DNA from: Candidatus Ruminimicrobiellum bubulum
Lineage (GTDB): Bacteria; Elusimicrobiota; Endomicrobiia; Endomicrobiales; Endomicrobiaceae
Reading direction: 5' to 3'
DNA length: 64,000 nucleotides
NCBI GenBank assembly: GCA_017651625.1
Contig: JAGCCP010000043.1
Location: 1-64,000, forward strand
Part shown: one piece after another, positions 35,651-44,292 of the stretch
How positions within the stretch are numbered: position 1 is the first letter of the stretch
How the letters are laid out: every line of letters starts with the position of its first letter
Position numbers and translations under genes: made by a program
Notes under the pieces: model-generated
Database searches by the model: none
What the model saw: only the letters and a program-made list of their open reading frames with translations
What the model was told of the DNA's origin: nothing

Positions 35651-37006
35651 TTATTTTCCCTTTACTGTTTTTTCTATTTCTTTTTTAGCTACATTTATAA
35701 CATTTTGTGCTATTTTCTTTATTTCTTTTTTGTCTTGTCCTTCGAGCATTACTCTTAACAATTTTTCCGTTCCAGAATATCTTACTAAAATTCTTCCGTT
35801 ATCTCCAAGTTTTTTTTCGATTTGTTTTATAAGTTTTGTTGTTTGCGGTAACTTTTCCAATGGAATTTTTTCCAAAACTTTTTCGTTTATAAGAACTTGA
35901 GGATATTTTTTTATCCAACTACACATTCGAGAAAGAGATTTATTTTCTTTCGTTAATATATTTAATAATTGTAATGCACTGATAATTCCATCGCCGGTAT
36001 CTAACAACTGTTTGAAAATTATGTGACCGGATTGTTCCCCGCCGATAATTGCTTTATGTTTTATTAAATCTTCATAAACATATCTGTCACCGACTTTACT
36101 TGTAACAACTTTTATTTTTTCTTGTTTTGTGGCTTTTATCAGCCCCAGGTTTGCCATAACCGTTATAACAAGAGTATTGTTTTTTAATTTATTGTTATCT
36201 TTTAAATACTTTGATACTACACCTAAAAAATAGTCTCCGTCACGAACAATTCCTTTATCGTCGACGGAAATTACTCTATCGGCATCACCATCGAAGGCAA
36301 ATCCGCAAAAAGTTTTTTTTGCCTTTACGACTTTTGCAACCGTTTCCGGATGCAATGCACCGCAATTTAAATTTATATTTTTGCCCGTAGGTTTGTTGTT
36401 TATAACGATAACGTTTGCTTTTAATTTTTTTAATACTTCCGGAGCAATTTTATATGATGCACCGTTAGCACAATCTATCGCTATAGTTTTCCCCTGCAAC
36501 GCATTCTTTGGTAATAATGATATTAAAAAATTTTCATATTGTTTTACTAAGCCTTTACCGAAAACATTTTTTATTTTTGAACTTTTTGATAATACCTTTT
36601 TTTCTTCTATATACTTAACTAAATTTTTTTCTAATTTTGCTTCGACTCTGTCGGGAAGTTTTTTCCCTTTAGACGAGAAAAATTTTATTCCGTTATCTAA
36701 ATACGGATTATGAGAAGCGGATATTACTATCCCGGCCTGATAATTGTTGTTCTTTAACAAATATGCTACCGCAGGTGTAGGCAACACACCTAAATCGGTA
36801 ACTTTTATTCCTGCAGCATTTATACCATGCTGTAAAGCTTTCAATATTCTTTTACCTGACTCTCTTGTATCTCTACCTATTAAAACTCCGTTACCTTTTT
36901 TGTCGAGAGTTTCGGCTAAAACATAACCTATTAAAGAAACTGTATTGTTATCAAAAGGAAATTCATTTGATTTTCCTCTTATACCGTCTGTACCAAAAAA
37001 TTTCAT
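35651..37006 (-). CDS. glmM: Phosphoglucosamine mutase
   Basis: Read from ATG 37006 (AAAGG upstream) the protein has 451 residues beginning MKFFGTDGIRGK. It has the active-site serine loop VISASHNP (phosphoserine S98), the metal-binding DGDADR, GGEQSGHI and the phosphate-binding RYSGTE motif. It converts glucosamine-6-phosphate to glucosamine-1-phosphate for UDP-GlcNAc, hence peptidoglycan and lipopolysaccharide. The 14-residue upstream extension lacks support and is left out. It forms a two-gene operon with pdxJ. Confidence 0.97.
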   Translation of the reverse strand: MKFFGTDGIRGKSNEFPFDNNTVSLIGYVLAETLDKKGNGVLIGRDTRESGKRILKALQHGINAAGIKVTDLGVLPTPAVAYLLKNNNYQAGIVISASHNPYLDNGIKFFSSKGKKLPDRVEAKLEKNLVKYIEEKKVLSKSSKIKNVFGKGLVKQYENFLISLLPKNALQGKTIAIDCANGASYKIAPEVLKKLKANVIVINNKPTGKNINLNCGALHPETVAKVVKAKKTFCGFAFDGDADRVISVDDKGIVRDGDYFLGVVSKYLKDNNKLKNNTLVITVMANLGLIKATKQEKIKVVTSKVGDRYVYEDLIKHKAIIGGEQSGHIIFKQLLDTGDGIISALQLLNILTKENKSLSRMCSWIKKYPQVLINEKVLEKIPLEKLPQTTKLIKQIEKKLGDNGRILVRYSGTEKLLRVMLEGQDKKEIKKIAQNVINVAKKEIEKTVKGK

Positions 37007-37073
37007 ATCATTACCTTTATAAAATATATTTTGTAATATTATACACAATTATGTTCGGTTTATAAACGAACTT

Positions 37074-38396
37074 TTATAGTAAATTTTTCTTTTCCGTTAA
37101 ATAATTAATTTTTTCTCTCTTTTTCAACAACTCATCAATTTTATCGTCGATTATAACGTCAGATTTTTTTATAGGTTTTGCTAAACTTATACCTTCCAAA
37201 TCTTTACACCTGCTAAGCGCAACATACAATTGCCCCGGAGCAAACGCACCATACCCCAAATCTATTAACACATTATCAAACGTTTTGCCCTGACTTTTAT
37301 GTATTGTCACTGCCCACGCAAGTTTCATCGGATATTGCGAGAAAGAACCCGCATTTTCCGTTTCTATAATGTTTAAATCTTTGTTCCATTTATATTTAAA
37401 AAGTTCCCACTTGTACTGTTCTACAATTTCCGTCTTGCCGTTTTGCATTTTAACATATATCTTATACTTATCGTCGGAAAAATCTTTTACAATATCCTCA
37501 ATTACACCGATAGAACCATTAACCCATCTGTCTTTACTATCGTTATTTAACATCATCACCTGTGCACCGACTTTTAGTTTGAGTTCGTAATTTACAGGAA
37601 ACGCAGAAACATTATCGACATCTTCGGTTTCAGCAGTAAAAGTGTATGGATCGCAATGTATTTGGCCTAAAAATTTATTGTTATAAAATTCCGCAGATTT
37701 ATTAGTTGTCGTCAATAACACAGATAATTTTCTGTTTTCTGATTTTTTGTTTACATTTTGATTTAAAGAATTTATTATATCCGAATTTACATTATTTGTT
37801 CTTATTGAGTTAAGTATATTTATAAATTTTTCATCGGTTTGTCTATAAACTTTTTGAAATTCTATTACATGACAAAATGTTTCGTTCATACATTTTGCAC
37901 TGAAAAAGTACGGACTATCGTAATAATTATGAAACAAAAATTCTTCTTCTTTTGTAACTACGGGCGGCAGCTGCATTAAATCACCGATAAAAAGCATTTG
38001 TACGCCGCCAAATGGTAATTTCGATACAGGACCGTTTAATCTTAGAAATTTATCTACACAATCCAAAAGATCCGCTCTTAACATGGAAACTTCATCGATA
38101 ATAATCGTATCTACGTTTTTGTATATTGAATTTTTACCGTATCTTCTTTTTGTAACTTTATCTAATGTAATGTCGGTTTTAAATTTAAAAAAAGAATGGA
38201 TAGTTTCACCGCCCGCATTTAAAGCCGCAACTCCGGTAGGTGCTAATATTACAAACTTTTTTTTGAATTGCGAAACAAGATACTTTAAAAAAGTGGTTTT
38301 TCCGGTTCCTGCTTTTCCCGTAACAAAAACATTATCGTTTGTTTGCAACAATATTTTTAAAGCTGACTGAAATTCTTCATTTATCTCTATTGACAT
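37074..38396 (-). CDS. PIF1-like superfamily 1 DNA helicase
   Basis: The 440-residue protein has Walker A VTGKAGTGKTT (about 25-35), APTGVAALNAGG, Walker B TIIIDEVSMLRADLLD, LMQLPPV and the C-terminal helicase motif AVTIHKSQGKTFDNVLIDLG with YVALSRCKDLEGI. These are the motifs of PIF1/RecD-like 5'-3' helicases. Bacterial PIF1 proteins unwind G-quadruplexes, R-loops and forks. It is a compact single-domain form. It is followed upstream on its strand by a 204-bp gap containing two DnaA boxes and then parB. Confidence 0.9.
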   Translation of the reverse strand: MSIEINEEFQSALKILLQTNDNVFVTGKAGTGKTTFLKYLVSQFKKKFVILAPTGVAALNAGGETIHSFFKFKTDITLDKVTKRRYGKNSIYKNVDTIIIDEVSMLRADLLDCVDKFLRLNGPVSKLPFGGVQMLFIGDLMQLPPVVTKEEEFLFHNYYDSPYFFSAKCMNETFCHVIEFQKVYRQTDEKFINILNSIRTNNVNSDIINSLNQNVNKKSENRKLSVLLTTTNKSAEFYNNKFLGQIHCDPYTFTAETEDVDNVSAFPVNYELKLKVGAQVMMLNNDSKDRWVNGSIGVIEDIVKDFSDDKYKIYVKMQNGKTEIVEQYKWELFKYKWNKDLNIIETENAGSFSQYPMKLAWAVTIHKSQGKTFDNVLIDLGYGAFAPGQLYVALSRCKDLEGISLAKPIKKSDVIIDDKIDELLKKREKINYLTEKKNLL

Positions 38397-38443
38397 TTAT
38401 ATAACCTAAATAAAGACATACTTTCATATTATATTTTATATAC

Positions 38444-38589
38444 TTATCCACAAGTTAATAACAACTGTTATTTTTTGTTGATCTTTTATTTAATTTTGTT
38501 ATAATTCATTGATTTTTCAACTATTTTTACTAAAACACAAAGTAAATTGTATTATACAAATTATATGAAAATATACCTTATTATCCACA
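38444..38589. promoter_or_regulatory. Two perfect DnaA boxes in the PIF1-parB gap
   Basis: TTATCCACA occurs at 38444-38452 and 38581-38589 in a very AT-rich 204-bp non-coding stretch. Perfect DnaA boxes elsewhere in the window cluster at the dnaA promoter. Here they could be a DnaA titration or regulatory site for parB or the helicase, or a minor part of the origin region. Confidence 0.55.
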
Positions 38590-38600
38590 ATTGTTAATTA

Positions 38601-39461
38601 TTATTTTTTTAAAGCATTCGATATTCTTTCAAGCTCTTCCAAATTGCTGTAATTAAATATAATCTTACCTTTTTTACCATTACCGGTAATAGCAATTTTT
38701 GTTCCGTAAACTCTTTGTAATTCATCTATTAAATTAACAATTTCGACATCTTGCTGTTTTGTTACAACAAATCTTGTTACTTTTCCCTTTTCTTGAGAAA
38801 CTTTTGTTTCGATATCTCTTACGGTTAAATTATCATTCAATATTTGGTTTACCAACTCTTGCACTTTGTTTTCATCGTTTATACTTGCCAACATTCTACC
38901 ATGACCAGCAGATATTTTACCTTCAACTATCATGTTTTGAACATTGTCCGGTAAATTCAACAATCTCATAGTGTTTGCTATTACAGATCTATTCTTTTTT
39001 ACTATGTTTGCTATCTGTTCTTGCGTATACTTATATTCTTCCGAATATTTTTTGTATGCTTTGGCTTCTTCTATAGGATTCAAATCTTCTCTTTGTACAT
39101 TTTCTATTAAAGCAAGATCTAATTTATCTTTATCTGAAGCGCCTTCCTGAATTATTGCTTTTATTTCTGTAAACCCGGCAAGTTTACATGCTCTTAATCT
39201 TCTTTCGCCTGCAATAAGTTCATATTCACCGGGAGCAACGGAACGAACTACAACTATAGGTTCAATTAATCCGTTTTGTTTTATAGATTCGGAAAGCTCT
39301 TGCAACTTTTCTTCATTAAAAATTGTTCTCGGCTGATGTCTGTTAGGTTTTATTTTGTCGATGCTTATACTTTCTATCTTTTCTACTGCATCATTGTTTT
39401 GATTTGCTGTTAATGGCGACATTATTGCTTCAAGTCCTCTTCCTAATTTCATTTTTGACAT
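38601..39461 (-). CDS. parB: Chromosome-partitioning protein ParB
   Basis: The 286-residue protein opens MKLGRGLEAIMSPL (from the second Met), has the CTP-binding ParB motif region (PGEYELIAGERRLRACKLAG), the helix-turn-helix DNA-binding domain (YTQEQIANIVKKNRSVIANTMRLL) and a C-terminal dimerisation domain. ParB loads on parS as a CTP-dependent clamp and spreads to organise the origin. It lies 30 bp downstream of parA. Five parS-like sites lie 0.8-4.1 kb away. Confidence 0.96.
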   Translation of the reverse strand: MSKMKLGRGLEAIMSPLTANQNNDAVEKIESISIDKIKPNRHQPRTIFNEEKLQELSESIKQNGLIEPIVVVRSVAPGEYELIAGERRLRACKLAGFTEIKAIIQEGASDKDKLDLALIENVQREDLNPIEEAKAYKKYSEEYKYTQEQIANIVKKNRSVIANTMRLLNLPDNVQNMIVEGKISAGHGRMLASINDENKVQELVNQILNDNLTVRDIETKVSQEKGKVTRFVVTKQQDVEIVNLIDELQRVYGTKIAITGNGKKGKIIFNYSNLEELERISNALKK

Positions 39462-39491
39462 TTTATATCTCCTTTTAACTAATTTTTTTGT

Positions 39492-40271
39492 TTATTGTGC
39501 TACATTAGGGACAACATTTTGTCTTTTTAAGAATTCGGTTGCGAAATCTAAATATGATTCCGTTCCCTTACAACTCTTATCATATAATATTACCGGTTTT
39601 CCGAAACTAGGTGCTTCCATCAATTTTACTGTTCTTGGGATTTTAGTATTGTAAACCTTATCACCAAAAAATTTTACAACTTCATCTACAACTTGTTGTG
39701 ACAATTTTGTTCTACTGTCAAACATTGTGAATAAAACACCTTCCAAATCTAAATGATATGTTTGCATTAATGTAAAAATTGTTTTTGAGAGCTGGCCTAA
39801 ACCTTGCAATTCAAAAAATCCGCATTTCATAGGAATTATTACGGTATCTGCTGCAACTAAAGAGTTAATTGTTAGAAGTCCGAGAGTAGGAGGACAATCT
39901 ATTATTATATATTTGTAAACCTTCTGGAATTTTTCCAATGCCATTTTTAATCTTTTTTCTCTGTTTTCCATGTTAACCAATTCTATTTCAGCACCACTTA
40001 AATCTATACTTGCAGGAGCAATATCAAGCCAATCCATTTCCGTTGTTTTAAGAATATCTTCCAAAGCAACTTCATCTATAAGTACATTATAAATTGTTTT
40101 GGTGATACCGGTTTGGTCTATACCAAGCCCGCTTGTAGTATTGCTTTGAGGATCCATATCAATTAACAAACACTCTTGACCTAAATGAGCTAAACTTGCT
40201 GCAAGATTTATTGCAGTTGTAGTTTTTCCTACCCCACCTTTTTGATTTGCAATAGCAATTACTTTACTCAT
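39492..40271 (-). CDS. parA: Chromosome-partitioning ATPase ParA
   Basis: The 259-residue protein has the deviant Walker A of MinD/ParA ATPases ([16 protein letters not shown]), the switch [13 protein letters not shown] and the conserved [14 protein letters not shown]. ParA binds DNA non-specifically when ATP-loaded and pulls ParB-parS complexes during segregation. AGGAG precedes the start. A parS-like site lies 24 bp upstream of its ATG, between parA and the membrane-protein gene, which may give autoregulation by ParB. Confidence 0.97.
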   Translation of the reverse strand: MSKVIAIANQKGGVGKTTTAINLAASLAHLGQECLLIDMDPQSNTTSGLGIDQTGITKTIYNVLIDEVALEDILKTTEMDWLDIAPASIDLSGAEIELVNMENREKRLKMALEKFQKVYKYIIIDCPPTLGLLTINSLVAADTVIIPMKCGFFELQGLGQLSKTIFTLMQTYHLDLEGVLFTMFDSRTKLSQQVVDEVVKFFGDKVYNTKIPRTVKLMEAPSFGKPVILYDKSCKGTESYLDFATEFLKRQNVVPNVAQ

Positions 40272-40294
40272 AATAATTTCTCCTAACTTCTAAC

Positions 40295-40310
40295 TGTTTC
40301 ACATGAAACA
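40295..40310 (+). promoter_or_regulatory. parS-like site 1
   Basis: TGTTTCACATGAAACA: arms TGTTTCA/TGAAACA equal the classical parS arms, but the central pair is CA instead of CG. It lies directly upstream of parA. Confidence 0.85.
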
Positions 40311-40323
40311 ATATTGAATATTT

Positions 40324-41019
40324 TTACTTTACTATAGAATCGTATATTCTTTGTGCTTCGGAATCCATGTCTCTATTTTTTTCTTTTATATTTTTTCCCG
40401 CACTATAATTTAACGACGAAATAACATTTGTTTTATTTTTAGATTCTATTAAACGGTTTATTGTTAAACTTAATATTATAGATAAAATAATTATGGTTAT
40501 CGTCAATAAATATACATATGTGAAATATTGAAATTCTATATTTTGCGCATAATTAAAATCTTCGGCAGTTGTATAGAATAATATAATAATCAGAGGAACT
40601 ATTACCATTACACAAATTAAGAATGTTCTCCATTTTCCGCTACATATATCAAATGAATACTCTTCAAAAGATACAATTGCTTGATTAATATTATCGCAAT
40701 GATCCGATAATTCTCTATATTCCGTTTTTCCTCTTAAAAGAACTATTGATCTTCTTGAAAATTGTAATATAAGATCGTAAACAAAGTATTTAGAGTGTTT
40801 ATTTTGCACCATTCTTTTTCTGATTTGTGCTTCTTTTATATTTTTGTATTGTTTTATTTTTGTTGTAAATGGTAAGAAAAAATACGTTGAATATACTATT
40901 ACTATAAGTTCGTTATCGATAATTTTCAGTTCAAATCTTTTTGGAGAAGCTGAATATATTGCAAAAAATCCAATAAAACTTACAAGGATACCTAATATCA
41001 ATATAGTTGTAAAATTCAT
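40324..41019 (-). CDS. Membrane protein of unknown function
   Basis: The 231-residue protein has one N-terminal helix (ILILGILVSFIGFFAIYSA), a soluble middle with a beta-rich, pleckstrin/DUF-like pattern (FELKIIDNELIVIVYSTYFF...IVLLRGKTEYREL), and two further helices (about 133-153 and 167-190), ending in a charged tail. TGGAG precedes the start. It is flanked by parS-like sites on both sides but shows no partition motif. I do not recognise it; a sensor or anchor role would be a guess. Confidence 0.65.
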   Translation of the reverse strand: MNFTTILILGILVSFIGFFAIYSASPKRFELKIIDNELIVIVYSTYFFLPFTTKIKQYKNIKEAQIRKRMVQNKHSKYFVYDLILQFSRRSIVLLRGKTEYRELSDHCDNINQAIVSFEEYSFDICSGKWRTFLICVMVIVPLIIILFYTTAEDFNYAQNIEFQYFTYVYLLTITIIILSIILSLTINRLIESKNKTNVISSLNYSAGKNIKEKNRDMDSEAQRIYDSIVK

Positions 41020-41036
41020 ACTATCTCCATTTTAGT

Positions 41037-41052
41037 TGTTTCACATGAAACA
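41037..41052 (+). promoter_or_regulatory. parS-like site 2
   Basis: TGTTTCACATGAAACA, the same sequence and orientation as site 1, 18 bp upstream of the membrane-protein gene and 57 bp from site 3. Confidence 0.85.
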
Positions 41053-41108
41053 ATTATATATTATTTAACAATTTTTTACAATATATTTTTTGTTGTAAAT
41101 TGCCTTCT

Positions 41109-41124
41109 TGTTTCATGTGAAACA
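41109..41124 (-). promoter_or_regulatory. parS-like site 3 (inverted)
   Basis: TGTTTCATGTGAAACA, the reverse complement of the other four sites, showing that the asymmetric centre occurs in both orientations. Confidence 0.85.
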
Positions 41125-41132
41125 TTTGTTAC

Positions 41133-42008
41133 TTAAAACAATTCTAATTGGCTTTTTTCTTTAATTTCTTTGCTTTCGAAAGTACTTAAATATTGAAAAA
41201 TATCATTATTATCATAAATTATATTATATTGTTTACATGTTTTATAGAAGATATTCATTAAATTCTTATTATTTGGACTGTTTAATATATAGTTGGTTCC
41301 GTAAGTATTTATATATTGTTCTTTTAATCGGGGGAAATGCTTATCTAATTTACCATAAAAATATTCTCTGTTACCATCTCTTAAAGTTACCCCCATTCCA
41401 AAACATATTATTCCGTAAACTTTTGCTTTTATACAATAATCTAAAATACCGGTTAGGTTTTCTTCGGTATCATTTATAAACGGCAATATCGGTGTAAGCC
41501 AAACAACTGTCGGAATATTATTTTGATTAAGTATTTTTAATGTTTCAAATCTTTCTTTGGTACTGCTTACATTCGGCTCTATTATTTTACAGAGTTTTTC
41601 ATCGAAAGTTGTTAACGTAATCTGAATAACACATTTTGTTTTATTATTTATTTCTTTCAAAATATCCAAATCTTTTAATATAGATGATGATTTTGTTATT
41701 AAAGTAGCTCCGAAACCGTATTTATATATTAGTTCCAGTGCTTTTCTTGTACTTTTTATTTCTTTTTCTAGCGGAATATACGGATCTGTCATGGAACCCA
41801 TACCTATCATACATTTCTTTCTTTTACCTTTAAGTGTTTTTTCCAATAGCTCTATGGCATTTGATTTTATCTCTATATCTTCAAACTGATGTTGCATATT
41901 ATAACAATTACTTCTTGAATCACAATATATACAACCATGGGAACAACCCCTATATAGATTCATTCCGTTTTTAGCGGATAATATTGTTTTTACTATAGTA
42001 TAGTGCAT
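41133..42008 (-). CDS. Radical SAM protein related to spore photoproduct lyase
   Basis: The 291-residue protein has the cluster motif C22-x3-C26-x2-C29 (GCSHGCIYCDSR) near the N-terminus, then the SAM-binding region (MIGMGSMTDPYIPLE) and a TIM-barrel pattern (LITKSSSIL, VIQITLTTFD). This is the SPL-like radical SAM family, often annotated as Rv2578c/MPMP-type repair or uncharacterised enzymes. Substrate is unknown; DNA repair is possible but the family is broad. AGGG lies upstream of the start, and parS sites flank the gene. Confidence 0.85.
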   Translation of the reverse strand: MHYTIVKTILSAKNGMNLYRGCSHGCIYCDSRSNCYNMQHQFEDIEIKSNAIELLEKTLKGKRKKCMIGMGSMTDPYIPLEKEIKSTRKALELIYKYGFGATLITKSSSILKDLDILKEINNKTKCVIQITLTTFDEKLCKIIEPNVSSTKERFETLKILNQNNIPTVVWLTPILPFINDTEENLTGILDYCIKAKVYGIICFGMGVTLRDGNREYFYGKLDKHFPRLKEQYINTYGTNYILNSPNNKNLMNIFYKTCKQYNIIYDNNDIFQYLSTFESKEIKEKSQLELF

Positions 42009-42027
42009 AATTTACCCTAATTTTATT

Positions 42028-42043
42028 TGTTTCACATGAAACA
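42028..42043 (+). promoter_or_regulatory. parS-like site 4
   Basis: TGTTTCACATGAAACA, 20 bp upstream of the SPL-like gene start and in the same orientation as sites 1, 2 and 5. Confidence 0.85.
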
Positions 42044-42101
42044 AATACGACAATTTATAATTAACAACTAAAAAATAATTACCTTGTTCTTGGCTTTCAA
42101 A

Positions 42102-42142
42102 GACTTTTCAGATTTTAAATTATAGCCAAAATATTAAAGTCG
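42102..42142. repeat. Dispersed hairpin element A, shortened copy 3
   Basis: GACTTTTCAGATTTTAAATT (about 42103-42122) pairs partly with the AAAATATTAAAGTC arm ending at 42142. The right part, TATAGCCAAAATATTAAAGTC, agrees with the 30.0 kb copy at all but two of 21 positions; the left part resembles the 18.9 kb copy. The inner hairpin with the conserved core is missing. Confidence 0.6.
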
Positions 42143-42147
42143 ATATA

Positions 42148-43461
42148 CTAAGATTGTAATTTTTTATTTAAATCCTTTGCATATTCTTTCAATTTAATAA
42201 GTTTATCATAATCTTTATTTAATGTCATAAAAAATGTATTGTTCTGAGTGAGGGGATCTTTTTTTAGTTCAGATGTCAATGTTTGCCAATCTTTAGTATA
42301 TGGTATAGGACTATATTCTGATAAGGATATTCTCGAACCCAAATTATGAACATATTCGATAGACTCTTTAATGTTTTCTATGTTTTGGCCCGGCATACCA
42401 ATTAAAAGATATGTTATATATTCCCCTTGTTTATATCCTGCATTATTTAAATATTTTATTGTTCTTTCATATTCACTGTTACTAACTTTATTATTACTGT
42501 TCTTCTGTTCTTGGCTATTAGATGTTTCTAAACTAAATCTCGGTTGTATAAACTTGGCATTAAACATTAGTTCCGCAAGTTCTTCATCTAAAAATCTGGC
42601 ATGTAAACCGTTAGGTGTATGAAAATAAAAGGTTTTGTTATCTTTTAATAAACTTTTTAACAGTACCTTTATTAATTTATCCGAATTAAATATTAAAGCA
42701 TCATCATAGAAAACAACGTTTTGTATAGTGTTTTCGGTCAGTTTATATATTTCATCTTTAACTATTAATGGATCTTTTATTGTATATGTATTGTTATTTA
42801 ATATATATTGAGCACAATAATTACACTTAAACGGACATCCGATGCTTGTTTTTAATGCAATATACTCTTTGTTTTTATAAAAAGAATAATCCGGACAGGG
42901 GAAACCTGTAAAATTTGAAGTCAATTCAACTGCTATATTATATTTTTTTAATATCGGGTTAAAATTATCGAAAGATCCTATTACCACATCATCTATAGTT
43001 TTTATTGTTCTTGCATGTTCGTTGCATAATGTGGCATATATACCGCTGAGAATAACGGGAACATCCGGGAATATTTCTTTTAATAACCTTGATACCTCTA
43101 TTACACCTAAATACCAATAGGTCATAATAGAACCTATTATTATAATGTCCGGTTTTTCTATGTTTCGAAAAAAGTTTTCTGCTATGTCAGAAGGAATACC
43201 ATACCTATGATATCTTCTTTTAATATTGCTTATTACTTTGGGCTTTTCTATTTCTTGTTGTATATAATGACCGCATCCGTATTTGTTTGACGGCTGTTTT
43301 TGTACACCGGGATAATTTCTGTCCATATAATCAAACAACTGCACGTTTATATTTTGTTGTTTTAATATTGAAGATAAATACAGAAGGCCTAATGGCTTTG
43401 CCCATAAATCATATGCGGCAAAATCATATATTGGGGGATTAACTAATAATATTCTAACCAT
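42148..43461 (-). CDS. B12-binding-domain radical SAM protein
   Basis: The 437-residue protein has a Rossmann-like cobalamin-binding domain (RILLVNPPIYDF, PLGLLYLSSILKQQ, DIIIIGSIMTYWYLG, about 1-180), followed by the radical SAM cluster motif (SIGCPFKCNYC) and TIM barrel (VVFYDDALIFNSDKL, ARFLDEELAELMF). These B12-dependent enzymes methylate or rearrange carbon or phosphorus centres; the substrate here is unknown. No DxHxxG motif is visible, which is common in this group. It is encoded next to glycosyltransferase and HAD genes, so a glycan or cell-surface role is a reasonable guess. Confidence 0.85.
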   Translation of the reverse strand: MVRILLVNPPIYDFAAYDLWAKPLGLLYLSSILKQQNINVQLFDYMDRNYPGVQKQPSNKYGCGHYIQQEIEKPKVISNIKRRYHRYGIPSDIAENFFRNIEKPDIIIIGSIMTYWYLGVIEVSRLLKEIFPDVPVILSGIYATLCNEHARTIKTIDDVVIGSFDNFNPILKKYNIAVELTSNFTGFPCPDYSFYKNKEYIALKTSIGCPFKCNYCAQYILNNNTYTIKDPLIVKDEIYKLTENTIQNVVFYDDALIFNSDKLIKVLLKSLLKDNKTFYFHTPNGLHARFLDEELAELMFNAKFIQPRFSLETSNSQEQKNSNNKVSNSEYERTIKYLNNAGYKQGEYITYLLIGMPGQNIENIKESIEYVHNLGSRISLSEYSPIPYTKDWQTLTSELKKDPLTQNNTFFMTLNKDYDKLIKLKEYAKDLNKKLQS

Positions 43462-43525
43462 TTTTGTTTTCTGATGTTGTTGTTAATTGTACATTTTACA
43501 TTGTAATTTATAAATTGTAGTTGAT

Positions 43526-43541
43526 TGTTTCACATGAAACA
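43526..43541 (+). promoter_or_regulatory. parS-like site 5
   Basis: TGTTTCACATGAAACA in the gap between the B12/radical SAM gene and the glycosyltransferase gene, 3.2 kb from site 1. I found no further sites in the window. Confidence 0.85.
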
Positions 43542-43546
43542 TTTAA

Positions 43547-44281
43547 TTATTGTTTTTTAATACCTAATATTATAAGTATACTATATAATCTAAAACTAAT
43601 CATATCTTTCAAAGAGTACATAAACTTTCGCATCCGCCCGAAATGTTTTCTGCTAATTTTTCTTCTATTATAATTTGTTTCTATAGTTTTAACATTAGCA
43701 TTTAGATATTTCGCTCTTAATATTATCTCCGTTTCAATAAAATTAGAACTTATTGAATCCGGGAATGCCTTTTTTAACAAATCTTTTTTTATTATAAAAG
43801 TATAATTACAATCTGCTATATCTATTAATGCCAATGGGAAAAACAAGTGTAAAACAATTCTGTTAAAAACAGAAACCAATATTTTCCATTTCGACAAACC
43901 GGAATAACCTTTTCTTTCCAACACCAATAAATCAAAGGGGAATTTTTGCTCAATTATGTTGCAAATTTCTTTCGGATCTAAAGGTAAATCTGCCGAATTA
44001 AATAAAACATAATCATTAAACACTTTTAAAAAACCATATCTTAATGATCTTGCTATACCTACATTTCTATTATTTTTTAAAACTATTAAATCGGGGTATT
44101 TTATTGATAAATCAATGAGTTTTTTATTGGTATCATCATCACTGCCGTCATTAATAACTATTAGTTCGGCCTTTTTAAAATTTTTACATTCCAACATTGT
44201 TTGCTCTATGGCAAACATTATGTTTTCCTGTTCATTATAAACAGGCATTATTATGGATAATGATATTTCCGAACACTTCAT
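43547..44281 (-). CDS. Family 2 glycosyltransferase
   Basis: The 244-residue protein has the GT-A opening SLSIIMPVYNEQENI, the nucleotide-binding LIVINDGSDDDT, and a FNSADLPLDPKEI metal-binding region in place of the usual DADL. It lacks membrane helices and so resembles soluble DPM1-like transferases that charge polyprenol phosphate or build glycans at the inner face of the membrane. It ends 12 bp from the HAD gene, forming a small operon. Donor sugar and acceptor are unknown. Confidence 0.85.
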   Translation of the reverse strand: MKCSEISLSIIMPVYNEQENIMFAIEQTMLECKNFKKAELIVINDGSDDDTNKKLIDLSIKYPDLIVLKNNRNVGIARSLRYGFLKVFNDYVLFNSADLPLDPKEICNIIEQKFPFDLLVLERKGYSGLSKWKILVSVFNRIVLHLFFPLALIDIADCNYTFIIKKDLLKKAFPDSISSNFIETEIILRAKYLNANVKTIETNYNRRKISRKHFGRMRKFMYSLKDMISFRLYSILIILGIKKQ

Positions 44282-44292
44282 TATAATATATC

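Noticed and set aside
37007-37048. 14-residue extension of GlmM
   Set aside because: GlmM proteins start at MKFFGTDGIRG, and AAAGG precedes that ATG.
42148-43461. Mobile element boundaries around the parS-adjacent accessory genes
   Set aside because: I saw no transposase, integrase or target-site duplication; only the dispersed hairpin remnant.
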